Shown: positions 16,090 through 25,336 of the stretch, piece by piece
Layout of the letters: each line of letters begins with the position of its first letter
Numbering within the stretch: the first letter of the stretch is position 1
Source of the DNA: Planctomycetota bacterium
Lineage (GTDB): Bacteria > Planctomycetota > UBA1135 > UBA2386
DNA: 64,000 bases
Direction: 5' to 3'
Assembly: GCA_020638735.1 (NCBI GenBank)
Contig: JACKHZ010000008.1
Coordinates: 372,001-436,000, forward strand
The notes under the pieces: model-generated
Told to the model about the DNA's origin: nothing
What the model saw: the letters and a program-made list of their open reading frames with translations, nothing else
Databases searched by the model: none
Made by a program: the position numbers and the translations under genes

Positions 16090-17754
16090 TCACTTCGCTT
16101 CGAGCTGGATCTGCCGCGAAGCGTGCTGCTTGCCGAACGACACGTCGGTGACCCGGGCCCGTTCGTCGCGGTCCTGCCGCACGATCAGGACCAGGTCGGA
16201 GCGGCCGTCGAGGCCGTAGACGATGCACTGGCCGCCTTCGTCGGTGACCGCCTGGTGCAGCAGCTCGTCGAAGCGCGCGGTCAGGTCCGACGAGAAGATG
16301 GACAGGCTGTCGCTGCGCGGGTCGTTGTAGGAACGATGCTCGTCCCGGTTGCCCTGCTCGAGCACGCCGACGGTCGCCTTGGCCAGCGGCAAGCCCTTGT
16401 CGTCGAGCACCTGCACCATCATCGGCACCATGCGCTCGAGTTCGACGCGCAGCGGCGCCATGCCGTCGCGAGCGTCGATCTCGATCTCGGCGTAGCGCAG
16501 CGTCGGGTCCTTGGCGACGACGCCGATGCGCGCGCCGCCGCGTGCGATGCCGGGCACCTGCAGCACGCCGCCGGGGTGCTCGCCCGATCGCCCGAGGCGA
16601 CGGTCGGAGCTCATCATCGCCAGCCCGCCGGTCGGGAAGCTGCGCACCGCGAACTGCTCGACCGGCTCACCGGTGCCGGCGACGACGACGCGCAGTTCGA
16701 CGGTCAAGGCGCGCCGCAGCTCGATGCGGATGTCGTGCTTGCCCCAGGTGTGCCGGTCCGGCAGCGCCGCGCGTTCGCACGGGCCCGGATCGTCGACCTG
16801 GATCGCGACCTCGTCCGGACAGTTCTCGACGCGGTAGATGCGGAACGTGCCGTCGTCGCGCGTCCACGCGCTGGCCATTCGCCCGGACCGATTGAGCACC
16901 GCCTGCAGCGCGACGCCCTTGACCGGCGCGCCGGTGTCGTCGACGACGACGCCGGCTAGGTACGGCACCTGCCGCACGACGATCGTCAGCGGCTGCATCG
17001 GTCCGTGCTCGGGGATCGTGATCTCCGCGGGTTCGACCAGGGTGATCTCCTGGTTGTTGATTCGCACCTCGAAGGTGCCCGCCGGCAGCGCCTCACGGCT
17101 CTCGAACGTGCCGTCGCCCTTGCTGTGCGACCAGCGCACGCCGTTGGCGGCGAAGTGCATCGCGCGGCCGAGCGGCTCCGCGCGCGCGCCGATCTGGATG
17201 CCCCCACGACGCGGGCCGCGCGGCGCCTCCTCCGAGCCGAGGAACAACGGCAGGTCGTCGATACCGACGCTCACGTCCGGCACCGGTTCGCCCTGCTCGT
17301 CGACGACCTTGCCGACCGCACGCACGCCGGGGTAGAGCTTGACGTCGCCGACTTGTTCGACCTGCCCCGCCGGCAGGTTGCGCCAACGGCCCGTGCGCGG
17401 CCACCGTCCTTCGATCGATGCGTCGAAGCCGACCTGGTAGTCGTCGCGCGCGAACACCCGGATCGAGAACTTGCCGTCCGCCTCGGTGGTGACCGCCTCG
17501 GGCCTCAACAGCTCGTTCGGCGCGTCGTCGCGGCGCCCACCCCACGCGTGCAACTCGACCGTGACGCCCGGCAACGGCTCACCGGTCGCGCCGTCGACAC
17601 AGCGCCCTTCGACCACCGCGCTGATCTTGTCGAGCGCGCGCTGCGCCGCCTCCTTCTGCCGCGCCTCGGTGCGCGCGACTTCAGGTTCTTGCGCAGCCAC
17701 CAGCGCGGCCAACAGCAACGGAACGACGAGCGCGACAGCACGACCGACTCTCAT
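16090..17754 (-). CDS. Exported carboxypeptidase-regulatory-like repeat protein (paralogue 1)
   Basis: 554 residues with a signal peptide (MRVGRAVALVVPLLLAALVAAQ). Several beta-sandwich units of the CarboxypepD_reg type follow, each with a V-x-G/D-x2-G-x-P-x2-G pattern: GRCVDGATGEPLPGV, GKVVDEQGEPVPDV and GVVVDDTGAPVKGV. It is the most downstream of three tandem paralogues and ends with the shared LEAK tail (RLRAK in the others). The upstream 56-bp spacer is nearly identical to that of paralogue 2. Likely an extracytoplasmic binding or structural protein; no catalytic residues recognised. Confidence 0.88.
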   Translation of the reverse strand: MRVGRAVALVVPLLLAALVAAQEPEVARTEARQKEAAQRALDKISAVVEGRCVDGATGEPLPGVTVELHAWGGRRDDAPNELLRPEAVTTEADGKFSIRVFARDDYQVGFDASIEGRWPRTGRWRNLPAGQVEQVGDVKLYPGVRAVGKVVDEQGEPVPDVSVGIDDLPLFLGSEEAPRGPRRGGIQIGARAEPLGRAMHFAANGVRWSHSKGDGTFESREALPAGTFEVRINNQEITLVEPAEITIPEHGPMQPLTIVVRQVPYLAGVVVDDTGAPVKGVALQAVLNRSGRMASAWTRDDGTFRIYRVENCPDEVAIQVDDPGPCERAALPDRHTWGKHDIRIELRRALTVELRVVVAGTGEPVEQFAVRSFPTGGLAMMSSDRRLGRSGEHPGGVLQVPGIARGGARIGVVAKDPTLRYAEIEIDARDGMAPLRVELERMVPMMVQVLDDKGLPLAKATVGVLEQGNRDEHRSYNDPRSDSLSIFSSDLTARFDELLHQAVTDEGGQCIVYGLDGRSDLVLIVRQDRDERARVTDVSFGKQHASRQIQLEAK

Positions 17755-17810
17755 GACGACTCCCGGGGTTCTCGGACCGCCGCACGATAGCACGCCGGAC
17801 CGAGCACGGG
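17755..17810 (-). promoter_or_regulatory. Duplicated promoter spacer upstream of paralogue 1
   Basis: This 56-bp spacer contains TGCTATCGT, an extended -10-like element (TG-N-TATCGT, 17784-17789), about 30 nt before the start codon. Roughly 45 bp of it matches the spacer at 19416-19471 with a single difference, so gene and promoter were duplicated together. Confidence 0.6.
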
Positions 17811-19415
17811 TCACTTCGCGCGCAGCCGGATCTCGCGCGTGCCGTGCTCGCGGCCGAACGCGACGCCGGTCTCGCGCAGCAACACGCCATCGCCTCGTCG
17901 CACCAGCAGCACCAGGTCCTCACGACCGTCGAGGCCGTGCACGATGCACCGGCCGCCTTCGTCGGCCTTGGCCCGGGAGAGCAACGTGTCGAACCGCGTC
18001 GCGGGGTCGCTCGACCAGAGCCCGGATCCGTCACTGCGCGGATCGACGAAGGCGTGGCCGTGCGCCTCGCTCTCGCCCGGCTCGATCACCTGCACCACCG
18101 CTCCGGCGAGCGGCGCCCCGTCCATGTCGAACAACTGCACCATCATCGGCACCATGCGCGGCACTTCGACGCGCAGCAGCGGCGTGCGACGCTCGACGAA
18201 GATCGGCAGTTCGACACAGCCCAGCGTCGGATCCTTCGGCACGATCGCGAGCCGCGCCGCACCGCGCCGCACGCCGTCGAGGTGCAGCCGGCCACCTTCA
18301 TGCTTCCCGGCCAGGCGCAGCCGGCGCTCGGAGTTCGTCCATACGTCCCCGACCGGATAACAGCGGATCGCAAACTCCTCGACCGGCTGCGCGGTGCCGG
18401 CGACGGTGACGAGCACGTCGAGGGTCAGCGCCCGCTGCACGACGATGCGCAGATCGCGCGTCCCCCACGCGACCGGCGCCAATGGCTCACGAGGTTCGCA
18501 AGGACCAGTGCGGCCGATGTGGATCGGCACGGATTCCTGCCCCGGATCGATGCGGTAGAGACGGAACGACCCGTCTTCGAACGTGCGCGCCGAAGGCACA
18601 CTCCCGTTGCTGCCGCACCACAGCTCGACACCGGCGACGCCTTCACCGGCTTCATCGACGACGGTCCCGCCGACATATGGCCCCAACGACACGACGATCG
18701 CCACCGGCGTCATCGGCCCCGACTCCGGGATCTCGATCTGCCGATGCTCCAGCAACACCGGACCGATGCTCGCTTGCAGCGTGAACTCGCCAGCGGGCAC
18801 GGCGTGCGGGGTCGTGAAACCGCCATCCACGCCGGTTTGGCAAAGGCACGATTCGATCGGTGCGTAGCGAGCGAGCGAGTTCTTCCCCTCGTACCGTTCG
18901 ACGGTCAGCGGCAGCCCGTCGATGCGCAGACGCACACCGGGCACCGGCGCCCCCGCCGTGTCGATGACCCTGCCGACCGCGGGCACACCGGCGAGCATGC
19001 GCACATCGCCGAGATCGACCGCGTCACCGGCGACGAGGTGCCGCCAATTCTCCCGACGTGGCACGCGTCCTTCGCGCGACGCGACGAACCACACCTGGTG
19101 CTCGTCGTGCGCCAGCACCCGCACGGCAAAGCCGCCGTCCGCCCCGGTGGTGACGACCTCGGGATCGAGCAACTCGGCCGGGAACCCACCGGCTCCCCGA
19201 CCATCCGCGGCGTGCAGTTCGATGCGACATCCGGGCAGCGGCGCGCCGTTGGCGGCATCGACGCAGCGCCCGCGAACGACGACGCTGATCGCCCCGAACT
19301 CACGCTGCGCCGCCTCGGCGCGACGTGCCTCGGTGCTGACGCGCGTCGGCTGCTGCGCGTGCAACACGGCGCTCGACAACGGCAACAGCAGCGCGACGAC
19401 GCCGATCACTCTCAT
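17811..19415 (-). CDS. Exported carboxypeptidase-regulatory-like repeat protein (paralogue 2)
   Basis: 534 residues. The signal peptide is MRVIGVVALLLPLSSAVLHA. Repeat units carry the same pattern as its neighbours: GRCVDAANGAPLPGC, GRVIDTAGAPVPGV and GTVVDEAGEGVAGV. The C-terminal domain (PMMVQLFDMDGAPLAGAVV then GGRCIVHGLDGREDLVLLV) aligns with those of paralogues 1 and 3. The ATG at 19415 follows a spacer nearly identical to that of paralogue 1. Function unknown; the tandem copies suggest expansion of a surface protein family. Confidence 0.88.
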   Translation of the reverse strand: MRVIGVVALLLPLSSAVLHAQQPTRVSTEARRAEAAQREFGAISVVVRGRCVDAANGAPLPGCRIELHAADGRGAGGFPAELLDPEVVTTGADGGFAVRVLAHDEHQVWFVASREGRVPRRENWRHLVAGDAVDLGDVRMLAGVPAVGRVIDTAGAPVPGVRLRIDGLPLTVERYEGKNSLARYAPIESCLCQTGVDGGFTTPHAVPAGEFTLQASIGPVLLEHRQIEIPESGPMTPVAIVVSLGPYVGGTVVDEAGEGVAGVELWCGSNGSVPSARTFEDGSFRLYRIDPGQESVPIHIGRTGPCEPREPLAPVAWGTRDLRIVVQRALTLDVLVTVAGTAQPVEEFAIRCYPVGDVWTNSERRLRLAGKHEGGRLHLDGVRRGAARLAIVPKDPTLGCVELPIFVERRTPLLRVEVPRMVPMMVQLFDMDGAPLAGAVVQVIEPGESEAHGHAFVDPRSDGSGLWSSDPATRFDTLLSRAKADEGGRCIVHGLDGREDLVLLVRRGDGVLLRETGVAFGREHGTREIRLRAK

Positions 19416-19471
19416 GACGACTTCCGGGGTTCTCGGACCGCCGCACGATAGCACGCGGCGCCTTGTGCGAG
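19416..19471 (-). promoter_or_regulatory. Duplicated promoter spacer upstream of paralogue 2
   Basis: Same length (56 bp) and nearly the same sequence as the spacer upstream of paralogue 1, with the extended -10-like TGCTATCGT. The third paralogue, upstream, lacks this module. Confidence 0.6.
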
Positions 19472-21094
19472 TCACTTCGCGCGCAGCCGGATCTTGCGCG
19501 CAAGGTGCTCGCGGCCGAACGCCACCCTCTTCACCCGCTCTTCGACCGCGTCGCCGCGACGCACCAGCAGCACGAGATCGTCACGACCGTCGATCCCGTA
19601 GACGATGCACTGGCCGCCGCCGTCGGTAACCGCGCGGTGCAGCAGCGTGTCGGGCCTTTCGTTCGTGGCGAACACCGTCGGCGCGCTGCCGGCGCGTGGA
19701 TCCACGAGGCGCGTCTTCGGCCACTCGTCGCCCGGCTCGATCACCTGCACCACGCAATCGCCGAGCGGGCCATCGTCGGCGCCAACGACCTGCACCAGCA
19801 TCGGCACCAACGGCTCGACCTCGACGCGCAGCGCCGGCGTGTCGTCGGCCGCGACGAACCGCAGCCGCGCGCAGCACAGCGCCGGATCGTCGGGCACGAT
19901 CGTCAACCGGCCGCGGCCGCGCGCGATGCCTTCGAGCTGCAGCGCGCCGCCTGCGGCGTGCCCGGCGAACCTCCTCCAGCCGCCGCCATCGACGTGCACC
20001 GCGAACCCTTCGACCGGCGCGCCGGTGCCGGCGACCACCACCGCGAGGTCGAGTGTCCGTGCGCCTCCGAGTGTCGATGCACGCTGCAACACCACGCGCA
20101 CGCTGTCATCACCCCAAGCCAGACCGGTGATCCTGGGGCCGGGCTCGAACCGCCCGGCATAGGTCACCCGCAGCTTCACCTCGCCGACGAACTGCGCGAC
20201 GCGGTAGAGACAGAAGGCGCCGTCGTCGCCGGTGCGCGCCGTGCCGACGACTCCTTCGTGCACACGCGCTTCCAGCTCGACGCCGGCGATCGGCGCGCCA
20301 GCCACATCGACCACCAGACCGGTGATGCTCTCGCGCCGGCGAACGACGACGACCTGCAGCTCGTCGGCATCTTCGTCGGCCGGCGCGATCGTGATGCGCT
20401 GCGGCTCGAACAGCTCGTACGGGCCGTCGCCGAGGCGCAGGTCGAAGCGGCCCGGGGGCAACGCTTCCACGCTGGTGGCCAGACCTGCCTCGTCGCTGCG
20501 CAGCGACACCGAGTGCTGCGCACGATCACTTCCCAAACCGGCCGTACGATTGGCCCAGACCCCGGCAGCTTCGGCGTGGAGATGGAACGACATGCGTTCG
20601 ATCGCGAGCGGCAGACCCGACACCGGCCGACCGGCATCGTCGCGGACCTCGAAAGCCGCCGGCACGCCGACGCTGAGCCGCACGTCGCCGAGCTGCACCT
20701 GTTCGCCGGGCCACAGGTGCCGCCAACGCGCGGTGCGCGGCCAGCAGCCGTCGCGCGTGACCTGCATCCCGACCTCGACCGCCTCGTGCGCGAGCACGTG
20801 CAGCTCGAAGCGACCGTCGTCCCCGGTGGTCACCGCCGGCGGCTGCAACGACGCAACGGACCGTTCGAGGTCCGGTCGGTAGCTCGACGTCGCGACGACG
20901 ACGCGGCACCCGGCCAGCGGCGCGCCGGTCGCGCCGTCGACGCAGCGCCCGCGGAGCACGGCACGGCTGCGTTCGAGCGCGCGGTGCTCCGCGGCGATGC
21001 GCCGCTTCGCTGCCGACTCCGGTTCCGGCTGCTGCGCCATCCCCGCCGCGGCGAAGGCGAGCAGCACGAACACGGTTGCCAGGCGGACTCTCAT
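19472..21094 (-). CDS. Exported carboxypeptidase-regulatory-like repeat protein (paralogue 3)
   Basis: 540 residues with a signal peptide (MRVRLATVFVLLAFAAAGMAQ). Repeat units are GRCVDGATGAPLAGC, FEVRDDAGRPVSGL and GLVVDVAGAPIAGV. The C-terminal domain ends IRLRAK like paralogue 2. It is the most diverged of the three and the first in the tandem array. A Thr/Leu-rich stretch (STLGGARTLDLAVVVAG) is longer than in the others. The DUF1080 gene upstream is 36 bp away, so co-transcription is possible. Confidence 0.87.
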   Translation of the reverse strand: MRVRLATVFVLLAFAAAGMAQQPEPESAAKRRIAAEHRALERSRAVLRGRCVDGATGAPLAGCRVVVATSSYRPDLERSVASLQPPAVTTGDDGRFELHVLAHEAVEVGMQVTRDGCWPRTARWRHLWPGEQVQLGDVRLSVGVPAAFEVRDDAGRPVSGLPLAIERMSFHLHAEAAGVWANRTAGLGSDRAQHSVSLRSDEAGLATSVEALPPGRFDLRLGDGPYELFEPQRITIAPADEDADELQVVVVRRRESITGLVVDVAGAPIAGVELEARVHEGVVGTARTGDDGAFCLYRVAQFVGEVKLRVTYAGRFEPGPRITGLAWGDDSVRVVLQRASTLGGARTLDLAVVVAGTGAPVEGFAVHVDGGGWRRFAGHAAGGALQLEGIARGRGRLTIVPDDPALCCARLRFVAADDTPALRVEVEPLVPMLVQVVGADDGPLGDCVVQVIEPGDEWPKTRLVDPRAGSAPTVFATNERPDTLLHRAVTDGGGQCIVYGIDGRDDLVLLVRRGDAVEERVKRVAFGREHLARKIRLRAK

Positions 21095-21130
21095 GCAGCA
21101 GGCGCGCAGCCTACCACGCCCCGCGATCGA

Positions 21131-22342
21131 TCACTCCGGCAGCGGCCGCACGGCGATAGCCTTGTACCAGACCTCCGAACCCGGATCGTGCGCCTGCAGC
21201 GCGAACGTGCCGCGATCGATCAGCCGCCCTTCGAAGCCGCCGCCGCGCTTGACGTCGTCCGGCTCGGTGTAGTCGACGAGCTGCTTGCCATCGACCCACG
21301 TCTGCACGTGCTTGCCCTCGACGCGGATCTGCATCAAGAACCACTGCTCGTCCTTGGCCGGCGGCTCCTTGACGTCGTCGACGGCATACAGACCCGCGGT
21401 GCGGCGCCAATCGCCCTGGCTGTTGTTGACCTGCACCTCGTAGCCCTTCGCCGGCCAGCCTTCCTTCTGGAACTCGGTGTGGAAGTAGATGCCGGAGTTG
21501 GAGCCGGGCTTGGTGCGCACCAGCGCGCACAGCTCGAAGTTCTTGAACGAGTGGTGGTAGACCGGGCCGTCGTAGAAAAGGTGGCCGCGCTCGCCGTTGA
21601 CGACGAGGTGACCGTCCTGCACGCGCACCCCGTCCGGGTTCTCGTTCATCTTCCAGCCGTCGAGGCTCTTGCCGTCGAACAGCTCGACGAAGCCGCCGCC
21701 GTCGCCGAGCTCGCGCAGGCGCAGGTTGCGCCACGCGACCTGCCACTTGGGGTCGCCGCCCACCGCGTGCACCTGCAGGCCGAGGAAGCCGGCCGGCGAA
21801 CGGCCGTCGACGAGGTGCGCGATCGGCACGTCGTTGATCCAGGTGCGGATGTCCTGGCCGAAGCAGATCACGCGGTAGCGGTTCCACTCACCCTTCTGGA
21901 AGGCCGCGCGCTTCAGCGGGTCGTCGCGGTCGGGGCTCAGCCAGCCGCGGCCGGCCTCGTCGTAGACGAAGCCCGCCTCGCCGTTGGTCGCGATCTCGAC
22001 CTGGTAGCCGTGCACGCGGCCGTTGTTGAAGCTCGGCATCGAGTGGCTGCGGATCTGCACGCCGCTGTTGAGCTCGTCGTTCAGCAGCTTGACCTCGAAC
22101 TCGAGCTCGAAGTCGCCGAAGAAGCGGTCGCTGCAGAGGAACGAGTTGGGGCTGCCCTTGGCGGTCGTGCCGACGATCGTGCCGTCGACGACCTCATAGG
22201 TGGCGGTGCCGTTCTTCTGCGTCCAGCCGGTCAGCGTCTTGCCGTCGAACAGGTCGGTCCAGCCGCCTGGATGCTGGGATTGCGCGAACGCGGAGCAGGA
22301 CAGGGACAGCGCCAGCAGCGCGAAGGACGGCGAGTGCATCAT
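21131..22342 (-). CDS. Exported protein with two DUF1080 (3-keto-disaccharide hydrolase) domains
   Basis: 403 residues with a signal peptide (SFALLALSLSCSAFAQ). Two copies of the concanavalin-like DUF1080 domain follow: the first opens GGWTDLFDGKTLTGW (residues about 26-210), the second FVELFDGKSLDGW (about 218-400). Both carry the usual SGVQIRS or SGIYFHT core and a WNRYRVICFG or FLMQIRVEG strand. Members of this family hydrolyse 3-keto-glycosides or bind glycans, and are abundant in planctomycetes. The twin architecture is less common than a single domain. The role is probably polysaccharide breakdown outside the cytoplasm. Confidence 0.93.
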   Translation of the reverse strand: MMHSPSFALLALSLSCSAFAQSQHPGGWTDLFDGKTLTGWTQKNGTATYEVVDGTIVGTTAKGSPNSFLCSDRFFGDFELEFEVKLLNDELNSGVQIRSHSMPSFNNGRVHGYQVEIATNGEAGFVYDEAGRGWLSPDRDDPLKRAAFQKGEWNRYRVICFGQDIRTWINDVPIAHLVDGRSPAGFLGLQVHAVGGDPKWQVAWRNLRLRELGDGGGFVELFDGKSLDGWKMNENPDGVRVQDGHLVVNGERGHLFYDGPVYHHSFKNFELCALVRTKPGSNSGIYFHTEFQKEGWPAKGYEVQVNNSQGDWRRTAGLYAVDDVKEPPAKDEQWFLMQIRVEGKHVQTWVDGKQLVDYTEPDDVKRGGGFEGRLIDRGTFALQAHDPGSEVWYKAIAVRPLPE

Positions 22343-22434
22343 GGGGTCGGTCGTCGGGGCTCGTGGTCGCGACGATCATGGCCCGTCACGGCCCCGACGA
22401 GAACTCGCGTTCGTTGCAAGTTGGTCGAATCACC

Positions 22435-24963
22435 TCACTGCAGGGCCAGGTGGTAGTGATCGAGGTGGTTCTGCAGCGCCGAGACCTTTGCCTGGTCCGC
22501 CGCCGGGGCCGCCCAGGCGCCGCTCGGCAACGTCAGCGTCAGCGTGCCCGCCGTCAGCGTGCCGTTCTTCAGCAGCGCGACGAACCAACCGGCCGGCAGC
22601 ACCACGCCCGGATCGAGCGAGTAGGGCTCGGCGTCGGCGCAGTAGATCTTGCGCACCGCCGCGTCCGCCGCCAACGCCTGGAGACCGGTGCGATTGGCGA
22701 CGAACCACGCGTCGACGTCGGCCAGCGCGTCTTCGCCGCCGTTGAGGGCGAGGTAGGTCGAGTCCGCCAACTCGGCGTAGATCTCCATGCCGCTGCCGAA
22801 GTCGAAAACCGGCGTCGTGAACTGCCGGAAGTCGATCGCCTTGCCCCGCTCGTGCGTGCCGTGGCCGAGGTTGCGGTCGTGTTCGCCCGAGACGTCGTTG
22901 ACCGGCCCGAGCTTGGACGCGTTGCTCTGCAGCCAGGTGACGGTCGCGGCGCACGCCCAGTCGTCTCCGCCCGCGTCGCGGCAGCCGGTGCGGGCGCCGA
23001 GCGGCGCCTTCCACAGGGCCCCGTAGACCGGCGAATCGCGCTCGGCGGTGATCGTCGCGCCGCCCGCGGGCGCCGCGCGCACCAGCACGTGGAACACGAA
23101 CAGGTCGGTCGGCGGCGTCGCGGCGGCGGCGAACGGCGACACGTGTGCCGCGGTGCTCGTCACGTCGATCTGCACGTCGTCGCTCGGCTTGCCGTCGGCG
23201 CCGGTGCCGACGACGAGGCGCACGCGTCCGTCGGCAGCCGGCGCCTCGTCCAGCACCGTCGCCAGCACGGTGCCGTCGGTCTTTCGCACCTCGACCTTCA
23301 CCGACTGCACCGCGTAGCCTTCGGGCCGGCCGATCAACCGCGTCGTCAGCGTGCGCTGCGCGACGTTGAACTGCGGCGCGTAGGGGAAGCTGAACTGATC
23401 CTGACGGCGCTGCGTCTGCGTGTTGGTCCCGCAGGAGGTGCTGATCGTCACCGGCGAGGCGGTGATCGACTGCACCTTGAACGCGACCGGCAGCAGGTCG
23501 GCCAGCACCGTCGTCGTCAGCTGCGAGTCGCCGATGTTGGTGGCGCTGGCCGCGACGACGAGGTCCACCGGCCCGGTGGTCGTCAGCGCCGAGACATCGA
23601 TCTCCTGCTCGCGTTGCCCGGTGGTGCCCGGCGAAGTGCCGACGATCCACTGCGGGCACTGCGGGCTCTCGGTCACCTGCGAGTTGACGTTGCAGACGCG
23701 CTGGAACAGCTGCTTGCCCCCCGGCGCGAGCACGCGCAGCGTCCAGTTGTCGTTGAACACGCTCTGCTGCAGGACGTAGGTCGGATACTCGACGCTGATC
23801 ACCTCGTAGACCAGCCGCGCCCGTTGGGTGTCCTGCGGGAACTGCACGGTCAGGCTGGCGGTGACGACCTGGTCCTGGGCAGCGCTCGACACCGACACGC
23901 CGGTGCCCGGGACCACACCCGCAGGGACGGTCCACGGCGGCAGCGCACAATCGCGCAGCCACGTCGTCGGCGCGAACTGCCAGACCGTCGTCGGCGCGAC
24001 GCCGGCGAGCACGTCGGGCAACCCGAGCAGCACGAGGCCGAGCGACGTCTCGCCATTGACGAACTGCGCCGCGCTGGCGGTGAACACCTGGCCGCCTGCG
24101 GTCACTTCGGCGAACAGCTGGTAGGTGCCGCGCGGAACGGCGGCGAACGCCACGTGCCCCATCGCGTCGCTGTCCGCCACGTAGGTCACGTCCGTGCCGA
24201 TCAGGCGCGCCTCGAGCGCGCACCCGGAGACGTCGAGGCCGGGCGTCGACGGCGGCGCGACCAGCGCCACGCCGAGCGGGAACTGCTCGACGAAGAACGC
24301 CACCTCGGCTTCGAAGGTCGCGCCGTCGGTGTCGTGACCGCGTGCCCGCACGACGACGTCGTTGGCGTAGGCGAGCAACGGCGTGACCAACGCCGCCCCC
24401 GGCGTGGCGGAGAGGCGGCCGGCGAGCACGTCGTCGCGGGTGAAGAACGGCGTGACGTCGGTCGGATCGTCGTCGGCGCGCGCGTCTTCGACCTCCACCG
24501 TGAAGTCCTCGATCGCGACCGGCAGACCGCTGTCTCGCCCCTGCAACAACAGCTCGACCTGCGCGACGTCAGGTGCCAGCGTGCCCCCTTGCGCCTGCGG
24601 GCAGCTCATCGTCACCGGCCGCCGCAGGTCCCCGATCATGCCGACCTTCAACACGCCGCCGGTCACCGCGCCGTCGAGCTCCCTGCCGCCGGCCGCGATG
24701 CCCGGGCGCAGCGCCCGCAGCGCGGTCGCCCCCGCGGGCAGCTCGACGGCGAGCGCTCCGTCCGCGTCGGTCGTGCCGACCTGCACGTCGTCGACGAACA
24801 CCTTCGTGCCGGCGAAGTCGAACGGCGAGCCGTCGTCGAACACGAGCGAGACGCGTACGCGGGTGTCGACCGACGGGGTCGACGAATGGCTGCGGTGGCA
24901 GGCGACCGGCATCAGCAGCAGGGACGAGCAGACGAGCATGGACGGCAGACGCAACGCAGTCAT
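22435..24963 (-). CDS. Large lipoprotein with C-terminal LAS/hedgehog-type peptidase-like domain
   Basis: 842 residues. The ATG at 24963 (MTALRLPSMLVC) is preceded by a good GGAGG and followed by a lipobox-like PVAC near residue 22. The N-terminal 600 residues are Ig-like and carboxypeptidase-regulatory-like strands (VFVDDVQVGTTDADG). The C-terminal 170 residues carry HGTHERGKAIDFR and a closing NHLDHYHL. This pair matches the zinc-binding H-x6-D ... H-x-H pattern of LAS metallopeptidases and hedgehog-fold proteins. It may cleave or bind cell-wall peptides or glycans. The assignment of the fold is by motif only. Confidence 0.82.
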   Translation of the reverse strand: MTALRLPSMLVCSSLLLMPVACHRSHSSTPSVDTRVRVSLVFDDGSPFDFAGTKVFVDDVQVGTTDADGALAVELPAGATALRALRPGIAAGGRELDGAVTGGVLKVGMIGDLRRPVTMSCPQAQGGTLAPDVAQVELLLQGRDSGLPVAIEDFTVEVEDARADDDPTDVTPFFTRDDVLAGRLSATPGAALVTPLLAYANDVVVRARGHDTDGATFEAEVAFFVEQFPLGVALVAPPSTPGLDVSGCALEARLIGTDVTYVADSDAMGHVAFAAVPRGTYQLFAEVTAGGQVFTASAAQFVNGETSLGLVLLGLPDVLAGVAPTTVWQFAPTTWLRDCALPPWTVPAGVVPGTGVSVSSAAQDQVVTASLTVQFPQDTQRARLVYEVISVEYPTYVLQQSVFNDNWTLRVLAPGGKQLFQRVCNVNSQVTESPQCPQWIVGTSPGTTGQREQEIDVSALTTTGPVDLVVAASATNIGDSQLTTTVLADLLPVAFKVQSITASPVTISTSCGTNTQTQRRQDQFSFPYAPQFNVAQRTLTTRLIGRPEGYAVQSVKVEVRKTDGTVLATVLDEAPAADGRVRLVVGTGADGKPSDDVQIDVTSTAAHVSPFAAAATPPTDLFVFHVLVRAAPAGGATITAERDSPVYGALWKAPLGARTGCRDAGGDDWACAATVTWLQSNASKLGPVNDVSGEHDRNLGHGTHERGKAIDFRQFTTPVFDFGSGMEIYAELADSTYLALNGGEDALADVDAWFVANRTGLQALAADAAVRKIYCADAEPYSLDPGVVLPAGWFVALLKNGTLTAGTLTLTLPSGAWAAPAADQAKVSALQNHLDHYHLALQ

Positions 24964-25324
24964 GGCAACCTCCGCCTGGGCGGCAGGCACGGCGCGCGCC
25001 GCTCCGGCACGCTGCATGTTCGCCGCAACGGCCGACGCGCCCCATACCTCATGGTGGGCACTCGCCCCCCGCCCTCGGCCCAGCGCCGCGCCGCCGACGG
25101 CTACCGCGCGCCGACCACGCCGGTGCCGGTGTTGCACACGACGACGCGGGCCCTCGTCACCGCGCCGGCGCCGTGGCCGCGAGAGTTGAACGCGAGCGCC
25201 CATGCCCCCTGCGCGACGACATGCGCGAGGCAGACAGTGAGAGCACGAGGCACACGGCGAGCCGATCCGAGCAGATGGCCGCCCCCGGCGCGATCCCCTG
25301 CCGCGCGGGATCAGCGGCGACGGT
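24964..25324. other. Divergent intergenic region
   Basis: This 361-bp gap separates the leftward lipoprotein gene from the rightward sulfatase gene. It holds the GGAGG ribosome-binding site of the lipoprotein (just after 24963) and a TATG patch near 25048. The only other clear signal is the sulfatase -10-like hexamer at its right end. No coding potential or RNA gene was recognised in the rest. Confidence 0.6.
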
Positions 25325-25329
25325 ATGGT
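25324..25329 (+). promoter_or_regulatory. -10-like hexamer TATGGT before the sulfatase start
   Basis: The hexamer ends 7 nt before the ATG at 25337. Because it contains the alternative ATG at 25325, it argues for 25337 as the true start and for a leaderless message. Confidence 0.5.
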
Positions 25330-25336
25330 CCGCCCC

